The notes below the pieces were generated by a model. The model was not told the origin of the DNA, searched no databases, and saw nothing but the letters and a program-made list of their open reading frames with translations. Both the position numbers and the translations under genes were made by a program. Below are positions 1 through 9,188 of a stretch of 26,711 nucleotides of DNA, piece by piece. Each line of letters opens with the position of its first letter. Position 1 is the first letter of the stretch. Source of the DNA: Schoenoplectus triqueter (taxonomy: Eukaryota > Streptophyta > Magnoliopsida > Poales > Cyperaceae); assembly GCA_964058805.1 (NCBI GenBank), contig CAXKVV010001202.1, forward strand, positions 1-26,711, written 5' to 3'.

Positions 1-3000
1 GTTAAATATAATTATTTTTTAAAAATACAATATCTAACTCAAGTTCTAGAATATATATATATATATATTAAAATTTTCAAACTTAGTGTAAAATATGACG
101 GATAAAACTTGATGCCAAAGATTAACCAAATTCTCTCTTCTTTGAGAAAAAGATGAGACTCGCTCGTCCAAATTTATTAAAAATGGATCACCAAGAGATA
201 TCCTTAGGTGCACAGGTACAAACTGGAATTAATAGAAACAGAAAAGGTAAAAATCAGGATAACAGATTTCAATGCTACTTCGTTAACACCTGAATCATGC
301 CATGCCTTTCTGTCATGAACCTTCCCTTATCATATTAATGATGTCCTGTAAATTGCCTGGAAATAATTTCTCTTTTTGAAAAAAAAACTTTTTAAGAAGC
401 AATCATTTTCATGATTTATCTACTCATTTTTTTTTAAAAAAATAACTATTTCATGATTAAATCGTTTAAGTTCAGGAAACACTTTAAACATGCAACGCTG
501 GGCAAAATTTATGTGCTGTGCTTCATGATATAGTTGAGTAACATACATAATGGGAATATCTTAACGATCTTCAATATAAATAAAGTTTGTTATTATTTGA
601 CAGTCTACATATTCTATATATAGTTATTTGACCAAAATTTTATTATAATTTTAATAAGTCAAGTTATTTGAACTAGGTTATTAGAGGATAATCAATTAAA
701 CTTTATAAAAATATCACATGTAATTCAAAAATATGAAACTTGTTGCATCTTTCTTCTTATTTGCAGAAATTTGTTGGATTTACCATGGATATACGTTGTA
801 TATTTCACTGATTCGTACTTTCTGAAGACTTTATTTTAGGCCGAAAATTTTAAACTCAATATAAAAAACAAAAATTGCTAGCGCTTTTTTTATTAAGGTT
901 CTTTAAAGTGAATTGTCTCTACATTTGGAAGGCTACAAAAGAAATATGGTGTTTTCAATTCTAAAATAAATCATATGATATTTATTGTATGCATATACAG
1001 TTATAAATGGTTGTGATATTTCCTATATTTGATACAAATAAAAATAAATTCAAGTTATTTATAAACTTTTTCCATATTATGAAAAAAACCTGGCTTGTAT
1101 CTATGATTGGATATGATATTTTTTACGGTGGTCTCTTTGAAATTCACTTATGCAATTCTATGGTGGTCTTCTTCATACAAGGCAGAATGAGCATTTCGTA
1201 TTACAAATTCTTATTTTTAATTGCGCTCTGATTTTGTCGTCTAATAATTCATATAATCTTCTGATACTGATCAACGATCTTTTCAGCTGTATGATTGGAT
1301 TTATTAATTTGACGCAATATTCATTCAACAATTTTCTTTTAATTACTTCGCCACCGAAGAAAGATCGGAGGAAAAATTAAATAAGTTTCTCTTTAGATTT
1401 TTACAGTTTGTACTGATATTGTTGGTTTAATTCGATTTACTCTGGATCTAAACATGATGGCATGAATTACCTACTGGTAATAAAAATATGATCATTGATC
1501 TTTATTAAAAAAAATTGTCATTGAGTGTGAGCTCTCCTAAAATTAAATTAATATCATGAATTACGTATTGGTAGTTAAAATATGCACCACTTAATTCCAA
1601 GATTCACTGTGTCAGATTACATACGCATTGTATCACTCTATTAAAAAACTGACGTGCAAAATAGACCGCAAATAAGAGTATAGTGCAGTGAGATATATGC
1701 TAAATTGTGATATTTTTCTCTAACTGTAAAATCATGACAGTAAACTTTTTCTTTAACTTTTCTAACTTTATTGTACTTTTGTCCTTAATTTTTCTTATAA
1801 ATGAAATCAAGTAGGCAATTTATTCCGGAAATACAATGAATTGTGTGCCCTGTGCTGTAATGGGAAGGTGGGTCAAAGCAACACTTTTATAATTTTATAC
1901 CAGTATCAGCCAGTCAGAGTCACTCAGTCAGAGCGTTACAACTTTGACTCTTTGTTCTTACCAGATCCACTCAATTTTTAAGTACTGGATATATCCTTTT
2001 CTCAAAATAACAATAATACATGATTAGGAAGCCTCTACTTCTTGTTCAAAGGAACTGGAGGGAATAAGGTGTGGGGGTTTGATGGCGGCCACGAGTCTAA
2101 GTAGGCGAGTCATGACCTACCAGACATGAGTTGTCTCTCCATTTCTTCACATATCATTCAAGACTTCCCACAATCCCAATCACTTAATACTAATAGCACA
2201 TTAATTTACACTTCATTAAGTTTGAAATATATATAATACGACAAGAACATCGAAATAGTTCCAAAGGGATAAGTTTCTACCAGAGGTTAATTTTGTAGGT
2301 TTGTCTAGGCGAATACTTCATTTCAAATCTTTAAAACATGATAATCTAGCTTAACAATGATAGTTACAAGTTGTTACTTTTCAATAAGGAGAAGGACGTC
2401 ATATTCTTAGAAAACTTATGAAAAATATGTGATTGAAAATTTCATGTCTGGTCCTCACGGACTAAAATGCAATAATTTCTTTCCGGTCATTTTTTTTCTT
2501 AAAGTAACGAATAAACAATTTAAATAGGAGGAGGGATCAATTGACAAATGGTTATTTTGACAATTTTAATAGGGAATTATCAAAATAGTTCAAATAAAAT
2601 GGGAAAACAAAAAATAAATTCATAAGTTTGTTATTGGACTATAAATAAATTGACAATAATGTTTCATATAATTTAATTATCGATACATCAAGAATTTTTA
2701 TTTTTTATTTATTTTTTCACTGACATATATTTCAAACGCACAGCTGTTGATAATAAACATAAAAAGTTGCGTCATTTGTTTATTTACTAATAAATTTTAT
2801 GATGACCTTAATTGTACATTTCATTTTTACTAAATTGCTTGAAATTTATAAAATTTTCATTTCTGACCATTATTTATGAGTAAAATTACATTCAAACTCG
2901 AAATACATAAGGCAAATATGTTCATATTTTTTTTCTTATATAATATTTTCACTTTTGAAACGTGCATTCGAATTAAGTCTTTATCAAGAAAGTCCATACT
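1..3000. other. AT-rich intergenic region, no gene recognised
   Basis: I see no convincing gene here. The two overlapping plus-strand reading frames at 1007-1380 are AT-rich, start inside low-complexity sequence, have no recognisable motif and are unlikely to be coding. Small structures are a (TA)n tract near 47-69 and an imperfect direct repeat of about 28 bp containing CATGAATTAC (near 1462 and 1555). On the minus strand around 360-300, a splice-acceptor-like TTACAG is followed by a ten-codon open frame ending in TGA. That could be the last exon of a gene, but nothing else supports it. Confidence 0.5.
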
Positions 3001-3145
3001 CATAGGTGTAACCATACTTTTTTAAGGTTCTATCAAGAGAAGCCAGCCACCGCTGCCTCCACTGCCCACAAATGGAGAAGATGTGTGCTCCCAGCCACCA
3101 TCTGACTCTCAGCCTCTCAGGGTAGTTAGGGAATGAACACAACAC

Positions 3146-3178
3146 ACCTACCTCCAGAGACCAAACTAATTTATACCC
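3146..3178 (+). promoter_or_regulatory. Core promoter of CHIL: MYB AC element plus TATA box
   Basis: ACCTACC at 3146-3152 is an exact AC-I type element, the class bound by R2R3-MYB regulators of phenylpropanoid and flavonoid genes. A TATA-like TTATACC follows about 18 bp downstream (near 3170). A pyrimidine-rich stretch then leads into the 5' leader, with the transcription start probably near 3200. A second, reversed MYB-like motif (GGTAGTTAGG, 3121-3130) lies just upstream. The motifs are seen in the sequence. That a flavonoid MYB controls the gene is inferred from them and from the gene's identity. Confidence 0.6.
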
Positions 3179-3299
3179 TTCTCCCTTGCACCACCTTCTT
3201 CAGTATTCTCTGAATCAATCAGCCTTGAAAAGAAGAGCTCAATCTCGCTTCTTTCTCACTCTAACTAACAATTCTTCTTACCTCTTCATTCCTTGACAA

Positions 3300-3394
3300 G
3301 TAAGAACGCAACCTTGCCATTCCTGTAGTCTGTTTTATTTGATAATTTTTTGCTTAATTATCGGCTAATTTTTTGGTTTCGTTGTTGATTGTAG
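3300..3394 (+). other. 5'UTR intron of CHIL
   Basis: A consensus donor GTAAGAAC at 3300 and an acceptor TTGATTGTAG ending at 3394 frame a 95-bp T-rich intron. After splicing, only 14 nt of leader (3395-3408) separate the junction from the CHIL ATG. The leader exon upstream (about 3200-3299) contains no ATG, which supports the chosen start. Boundaries are read from splice consensus only and are not backed by transcripts. Confidence 0.6.
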
Positions 3395-3408
3395 TGGGAT
3401 CATCAGAG

Positions 3409-4831
3409 ATGGTCATGGTTGCTGACGTGGCATTCGCCCCTGAGCTAACTCTAACTAAGCCCCTTGCTCTCTTGGGAACTGGTAAATTATTTGTGATTTT
3501 AGCATGTTTTTTGATGCGATCTGTTATTAATCAGTTTTTAGCTAAGTTATGGTAAAATTGAAGCTTTCATTTGGTACATGGCACTTAGTTCTCAGTTAAT
3601 ATTTACGAAGTAGTTTACATAGTTTCCTGAAGCAGTACAATTTTCAGAAATTGGAAGTTGTAGCGATAAAAAAAAATAGCATTTGTTGAGTAAGCTAAGT
3701 AGGTTCTGTTCTGGCAGATTTTCTGCTTTTATGGCTAAAATTGGAAATTTAATCGAGTAATTTGGGCTCTTGAGTTGTCAGTATGCATTTAGCAGTTGAC
3801 TAGTATTAAGGTCCCACATAAATTTCAATAGAGATAACAATTATGCACGGCACAATGATCAAACAACACATAGCAGGCACAATATTGTAACTACCATTGG
3901 TTGGAGAAACAGCGCTACCATCCTTTTTCATGATTTTCTATACCAGATATCATACAAAAACATATTTCCAGATATCCACCATGGAAATATCCATTTTACG
4001 CACAACCACCTAAATGTACAGATAAATTCATAATTTTTATATCCTCCTGGCAGGTATCACTGATATTGAAATTCACTTCCTCCAAATTAAGTACAACGCA
4101 ATCGGGATTTACTTGGAAAATGATGTCGTCTCACATTTGTCCAGCTGGAAGGGCAAGAGCGCCACCGAACTAGCTGATGATGATACTTTCTTTGAAGCCA
4201 TCATTTCTGGTAAATTCTAAATCCCACAAACTTCTTTTCACAGAATTTTTATTTTTTCAATGCACACAAGGCGTTCGAGTTCCATTCTGGAATTTTGCTA
4301 ATGGGACTCATGAACATGATGAAATGTAGCTCCGGTGGAGAAAATCTTCAGGGTTGTGGTGATAAAGGAAATCAAGGGGTCACAATATGGTGTACAGCTT
4401 GAGAGCTCTGTCAGAGACCGCCTCGCAGCTGTCGACAAGTACGAGGAAGAAGAGGAGGAGGCACTTGAGAAGGTTACTGAGTTCTTCCAGAGCAAGTACT
4501 TCAAGAAGGACTCTGTTGTCACCTTTTCTTTCCCCACTTCCAGCAAAGCCGAGGTATGTGCATTAATTTCCTAATTAAATTACATTTTTAATTATGCACT
4601 TTTTGTTGAAGACAAATTTGCAGGTATGCAGTACATTAAATTTTGTATGCTAAATTTTTGCTGTTTGTGTAGATATCCTTTGTGACAGAAGGCAAGCCAG
4701 AAGCGAGGCACACAGTAGAAAATGCCAATGTGGTAGAGATGATCCAAAAGTGGTACTTGGGTGGTAGCCGTGCCGTGTCGCCGACCACCATCAAAAGCTT
4801 GGCAGAGAAATTGGCTGCTTTACTTGCTTAG
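3409..4831 (+). CDS. CHIL: Chalcone isomerase-like protein, type IV (CHIL/EFP), four coding exons
   Basis: Coding exons are 3409-3481, 4054-4209, 4330-4553 and 4673-4831. All junctions are GT..AG and keep frame, giving 612 nt and 203 aa, close to the usual CHIL length of about 210. The protein opens with MVMV, has [18 protein letters not shown] at residues 25-42, [17 protein letters not shown] at 85-101, a run of six Glu at 115-120 and GGSRAVSP at 171-178. These are hallmarks of the non-catalytic type IV clade. Aligned by eye with catalytic chalcone isomerase, the substrate Arg is Thr27, the catalytic Thr is Asn39, the active-site Asn is Ser103 and the late Thr is Tyr169; only Tyr96 is kept. 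Type IV proteins bind chalcone synthase in the cytosol and steer it to naringenin chalcone, boosting flavonoid flux. The ATG at 3409 was chosen because it gives the MVMV start and no ATG precedes it in the spliced leader. Confidence 0.95.
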
Positions 4832-6520
4832 TTTGTTTGCTTAATTTTTTTAAGGATGTGTAATAGTCAATAATTTGAGTGGGGGAATTATTGTGCCGCT
4901 GCTTATTTTGGATTAATGTTATTTTAAACTTTTGTTAATCTAAAATTAAATTATTTTATGTGATCAATGGTGCTTCCTTAATTTATGGGATTATTTTTAC
5001 TTAGAAATCTATCCATGTCTTTCTTTATCTTCTTAAGGGACCTGTGCTATTTTTTTGCCCTATCTTTATGTATTTTTCTTTCTTTCCTTGGTAGCTTAAA
5101 CCTGTAGACGTATGATTTCAGTACAAAAAGAGAAAAATAAAAGAAAGGAAGGTATTGTTTCATTCATGTCATAAATAACCATCAACCATGGCGGTTAATT
5201 CGTTCAAACAGATTTTCTGTTCGGCCCAAGAAAAAGTAAAAGGGTCCAATACGAAATAAATTTTGCAATAAAAGGCCCAATGGGCTAAAAAAACATTACA
5301 TAAAATAATCTATTAACAAATAAAGAGGCAGAAGATGGCTTAGTATATAATCATAACAATTTTTCATATTCTTGTATAAACTAATTAAAGAAAGGCAGAT
5401 AGCATTTAAGTTTACTTTATGTTGGTTCTTGCGTAAGTCTCATGACATTCATTGATCAGAGAAGGACATTAAACTATTTTGAAAGTGATACTAACCGATT
5501 TCCCCTAATAATAAAATAAAACAGTAGAGTCCTAAAACATCAGTTATTGTCTATTGCTGGGTATAATTGAAGCAAGGCTTGGCAAGATATATATATATTT
5601 TTTAATTTGATAATTATTTTTTCCCTCTCTTTTATGGGAAGGGAGTTGAAGAACTTCATAACGGAGTTAAATTTTACCAGTTTCATATAAGACTTTTTAA
5701 TTATGTCACGTTATCAGTTTCATTAGTTTGATCACGTCTTGCTACACTCATCCATTCTGATTAGAGGAGCTTCCAGTTTTTTCCTTGTTAGTTTGATCAC
5801 GTCTTGCTACACTCTTATGTATTAAAATGAAGAAATTATCCTTCTATCTTAAGTACTTCAAACCTCACTAGCATCTAAAGTTATTACATAAAACGCTATT
5901 TGAAAATACATATATTTTAAAATTCACGTTAGAGATTGTGTATTTTAAAAAGTATTTATACTTAATATTGGATAAAAAAAAGAGAGGCGTAAATCACTCA
6001 TTAAAAAGTACTTATTTATGTCCGAAATTTACTCAATGTGAGTTTCTTTTACAGATGTCTCATTCAAAAGTTCGTTTTTTTTTTCAGTCGATTTTTCCAA
6101 ATTATAAGTAAAAAAAAACTTTTAAGAGCCAGGAATGTGTGGATGTACGAAAAGACTATAGTCTATACTCTGCAGTTATGAAATAAACAGGGAAAACGGA
6201 CAACAGTTTCACTTCTTTTCTATGATTTTGTTTTGAGTTCAAATAAACAAAAGGAAGGAAGTGGGGAAAAAAAATTCAAGCAAGCTTCGATCCATACATA
6301 CCCACAATAACGCATCGATCTTAATAACTACAAAAAACTGAAGATCTCTGCAAACTGATAACCATGGCTTCCTGACAGTGGATGCAGTATAGCCTAACCC
6401 ACTACAGCAAAGTTTAGAAGATCCACAACAGCTGATGTGATATATACACCTTGAATTCCATTTTAATTGACATACCTCATTAATCACCGTCCACACGTCC
6501 ATTAAAGATAAACTGAATAG
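4832..6520. other. Intergenic region between convergent CHIL and ATL genes
   Basis: It contains the CHIL 3'UTR, with AT-rich polyadenylation-like sequence such as AATAAT near 4869, and presumably the ATL 3'UTR on the minus strand just below 6521. No gene is recognised between them. The minus-strand frame at 6239-6502 falls directly downstream of the ATL stop, shows no family motif and is best read as 3'UTR. A GCCCAATGGGC dyad made of two site II-like motifs lies at 5275-5285, with no gene start near it. Confidence 0.5.
5723..5814. repeat. Perfect 27-bp direct repeat, 65-bp period
   Basis: The 27-bp unit, with core TTTGATCACGTCTTGCTAC, occurs identically at 5723-5749 and 5788-5814. Both copies are preceded by a related CAGTTT..TTAGTTTG context, so this looks like a tandem duplication of a segment of about 65 bp whose intervening part has since diverged. 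Confidence 0.85.
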
Positions 6521-7105
6521 TCATCTCCTTTCATCAGTAATGTCCACCGTCACATGACCCGCTTCCGCATCCTGCTGCTGTGAACTGCTTTCTCGCTTAA
6601 CATCATCAGTCCAATCAACAATCAGGTGCCGGCATGTCGGACAGGACTGGTGTGATGATAGCCACGTGTCGATACACCAAACATGAAACCCATGGTGGCA
6701 CTTGGGCAATACCCTAACCTTCTCGCCATCTGCAAAGTCTCCCAGGCAAATTGGGCATTCAGTTCCCGGTACACTGGTACCCGGCCCGTACACTTCCACT
6801 GGTATCTTGCGAAGAGCATGTTTCTTCAACCCGACACTGGCAGCAGCCTGCCCGGTCTGCTGCTCCATGGCAACCTGGCGGCCACACCGAAGCGCGCACC
6901 GTACGATGGTGTTAATCCCCAGTGCACATATCAACACACACACCAGTGCGGCGAGGATGATCACCATGTTAGTATCAAAGTTTGCTTCACTGTTGCTACT
7001 GCCTTTGCAGTTCTGTAGAAAATCGGCGTCTAACATCATATCAGAAGATGGCGCGTTGGATTCCCCTCTAGAAATCTTGGTATAGAGAGAGAGAGAGGTT
7101 TTCAC
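6521..7105 (-). CDS. ATL-family RING-H2 E3 ubiquitin ligase, membrane anchored, intronless
   Basis: This 194-aa protein has the full ATL layout. A hydrophobic transmembrane segment lies at about residues 46-69, then a basic stretch, the GLD region at 92-107 (GLKKHALRKIPVEVYG), and a canonical RING-H2 finger. The zinc ligands are C117, C120, C136, H138, H141, C144, C155 and C158, with Pro118 and Trp148 in the positions typical for E2 contact. The hydrophilic tail is short. ATL proteins are membrane-bound E3 ligases that transfer ubiquitin from E2 enzymes to mostly unknown targets, often in defence or stress responses. By overall form it resembles the short ATL72-75-like group, but no orthologue is claimed. 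Most ATL genes lack introns, as here. The first Met gives 194 aa; two Met codons at 23-24 are possible later starts, since the N-terminus is variable. The stop is at 6521-6523. Confidence 0.93.
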   Translation of the reverse strand: MKTSLSLYTKISRGESNAPSSDMMLDADFLQNCKGSSNSEANFDTNMVIILAALVCVLICALGINTIVRCALRCGRQVAMEQQTGQAAASVGLKKHALRKIPVEVYGPGTSVPGTECPICLGDFADGEKVRVLPKCHHGFHVWCIDTWLSSHQSCPTCRHLIVDWTDDVKRESSSQQQDAEAGHVTVDITDERR

Positions 7106-7147
7106 AAAAAAATAAGAAAGAAAGAAAGAAATATATAGAGAGATGGA

Positions 7148-7243
7148 TTATAAATTTGCGCAGGTTTGATTAATTTTTCTCTTTCCAAAGGTTTGTGCTG
7201 ATCCTTTGTTGATATTATGACGATTCTTGAAAGATGGAGACAT
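7148..7243 (-). CDS. Upstream ORF (31 aa) in the ATL leader
   Basis: An ATG at 7243 on the minus strand opens a 31-codon frame ending in TAA at 7148-7150, 42 nt before the ATL start codon. It begins MSPSFKNRHN and has no known family. Its position suggests a translational brake on the ATL message, if transcription starts upstream as the promoter-like sequence near 7384-7404 implies. A second tiny uORF (six codons plus stop) lies at 7315-7335. Existence as translated uORFs is inference; only the frames are seen. Confidence 0.4.
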   Translation of the reverse strand: MSPSFKNRHNINKGSAQTFGKRKINQTCANL

Positions 7244-7249
7244 TGGAGA

Positions 7250-7405
7250 GAGGGAAGCTCGAGAGAGAGAGAGGTGAAGGGGCAGAATCTAGCAACCTCT
7301 GAGTACCTCTTGCTTCAAGCCTTCTCTTGTTGCATGATTAGTGCTGTTAATTAGTCCAGATCGACATCACCACGGTATGGAGAAATTATTTATTTATTTA
7401 TTATG
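7250..7405 (-). promoter_or_regulatory. Candidate ATL promoter and CT-rich leader
   Basis: On the minus strand an AATAAATAAATAAAT run (7384-7404) is a TATA-like element. Downstream, the CT-repeat leader (7260-7275; the plus strand shows GAGAGA) resembles the pyrimidine-rich initiator regions of many plant promoters. A further GA/CT tract sits at 7085-7097, just before the ATG. No transcript evidence is available. Confidence 0.4.
7315..7335 (-). CDS. Minimal upstream ORF (6 aa) in the ATL leader
   Basis: The frame reads MQQEKA then TGA. It matters only if the transcription start lies above 7335, which the TATA-like run at 7384-7404 would allow. Confidence 0.3.
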   Translation of the reverse strand: MQQEKA

Positions 7406-7421
7406 CTGAAACTGGTTCTGG

Positions 7422-7425
<4 letters not shown>

Positions 7426-7459
<34 letters not shown>
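7426..7459. repeat. (AT)17 microsatellite
   Basis: An uninterrupted AT dinucleotide run of about 34 bp lies upstream of the ATL promoter region and is probably length-polymorphic. Confidence 0.95.
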
Positions 7460-7461
<2 letters not shown>

Positions 7462-8223
7462 AGCCTTTTTTTCTTATGCATACAATTAATGGTTTTGGTG
7501 ATTTGCCTAAAGTAAGTGCGGCTTTGGATGTATCTTGTATGGTTTGGTTCATTGGTTGATTCGTGTTGAAATTAAAATTCAGAAATGTCCTTCCTTTCTC
7601 CATTTGCATAAGAAATGAACAATCCCCTTAAGGATTACAAAGTTAATTGCCATCCGTACCAGGAAAATAGTATATTTCATCACAAATACCATCAGCACTA
7701 CTGCAATACAACTCTAATTTTTAATCTATCCTAATCAGTTATATAACTATACTGAATAAACTATTTTTTCTGTGATTTAATTAAGTGTGCAAATCAAAAC
7801 TCGGTGACCGATTAGTTATAAATAGAAAAAATTGAGGGCAGGCAAACACTAGCCACTGATTAATTAATTAGTTAGTTCATTGCACTGTAAATGGTTTTTA
7901 ATATTTTTAATTGACATTGGTATAAAGTCAAAGGTTATACAAATTTTGACTGAGGAATCCGCACGTGCATCATCATTATTATGTTGATATTTTCCTTTTT
8001 ATTTTCTAATCCTAGCTTTTATTGATTTTGCTGTTGAAACCCTCAGTGATTTGATTTAACGTACGTAATAATACGTCTGGTGAGGAGGTGAGGTGGTGGA
8101 GCCTTCTCTCAATCTTAGAAGAAAATGGAGAGATGGGGTTGATATAGATCAGAGATTTTCATTTTTAGTAAATATCCTGGAAAGAGAGAAAAGTCCGGTT
8201 TCTTCTTTGTAGAGATGATATAC
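7460..8223. other. Intergenic, ATL upstream region
   Basis: No gene is recognised. A perfect G-box core CACGTG is at 7962-7967 inside GCACGTGC, a possible bZIP/bHLH site but more than 800 bp from the ATL start. The rest is AT-rich and unremarkable. Confidence 0.4.
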
Positions 8224-8226
8224 TAC

Positions 8227-9185
8227 CACTACTACACAATCCGCTTTTAATAACAGTCAAAAACTATATTTTATAGCGGTCCAAAAAGACTGTTATTGAG
8301 GAGTGCTATAAAAAGTTTTGAGAACAGTTATTAAAGAATACCCTTTAATAGCGGTTGTTATATAACAACTGCTATTAAAGGGTTGTGCCGAATTTAAAAA
8401 AAATGCTGATAAATGTGACAACTGTACAGCTGTCACATCCGTCAGCTTTTAATTTTTTATTTTTTCATTCTAAAACACAAATTTTAAATTCAAAATTTTA
8501 AAACTAATTTGAATAAAAAAATTAGAATCGAAAATAATTTGAACAAAAAATTTAGAACATAAAAATAATTTGAGTTTTAAATTTGATCATAATTTGAATA
8601 TAAAATTAAAAAAAGAAAAATAATTTGAATTCAAAATTTGAAAAAAAAATAATTTGAGTTCGAAATTTGAACAAAAAATTAAAAAGAAAGAATAAACAAA
8701 TAAATTTAAAAAGAACGAAACAAAAATCTGTCCTAATTTTTTTTTAAATCTTGAATTTTTTGTTTGATATTTTGTGTTTGAATTTTGAGAAATTGGGAAG
8801 ATGAAGAGAAAATGAGAGATGAATGGGGGGTGAAGAGTGGTATATATATATGTAAGAAAAGGATGAATCCGTGGTAATTTTCTGAGTGATTTCTGAGCGT
8901 TGGATCGATTAAAATGGACGCTGTAGATTAAAAAATATATTGGCGATCTGTAGACAGTAATAGCGGTTTTTTGGAGGGACCGCTATTAAAGGTACCCTTT
9001 AATAGCGACTCTTTAGTAGAACCGCTATAAAAGACTTTAATAGCAGTTGTTTAATAGCAACCGCTATAAAAGTTCAGTTTTAATAGCGGTTGCTATTAAA
9101 CAACCGCTATTAATGTCTTTTATACTTGTTCTATTATATAACCGCTATTAAATAGGGTTACAAAATCTTTTTTTCTGTAGTAGTG
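8227..9185. mobile_element. Non-autonomous CACTA (EnSpm-type) DNA transposon
   Basis: The left end CACTACTACACAATCC and right end TCTGTAGTAGTG form inverted termini starting CACTACTACA, and the element is flanked by a perfect 3-bp duplication TAC (8224-8226 and 9186-9188). Both subterminal regions are packed with copies in both orientations of a motif close to TTTAATAGCGGTT, about a dozen or more, as expected for transposase-binding repeats of this superfamily. The interior (about 8440-8700) is AT-rich with repeated AATTTGAATT-like words, and there is no transposase reading frame. At 959 bp it is a deletion-type or MITE-sized derivative that would need a transposase from elsewhere. Confidence 0.92.
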
Positions 9186-9188
9186 TAC

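Noticed and set aside
300..560. Possible last exons of a minus-strand gene at the left edge
   Set aside because: A short open frame after a TTACAG acceptor and another near 540-440 can be joined only by guesswork; no recognisable protein.
1007..1380. Two overlapping open frames of 74-76 codons on the plus strand
   Set aside because: AT-rich sequence with biased Phe/Ile/Asn content, no homology signal, no promoter or splice support, and both frames overlap each other.
4298..4546. 82-codon minus-strand frame in the CHIL gene
   Set aside because: It is the antisense shadow of CHIL exon 3; the Glu run on the plus strand produces the Ser-rich stretch.
6239..6502. 87-codon minus-strand frame downstream of ATL
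   Set aside because: Immediately follows the ATL stop, has no motif and no own promoter; more likely 3'UTR.
6683..7085. Plus-strand frames of 111 and 127 codons and a 65-codon minus frame over the ATL gene
   Set aside because: Shadows of the RING-H2 coding sequence, which has a full set of zinc ligands on the minus strand.
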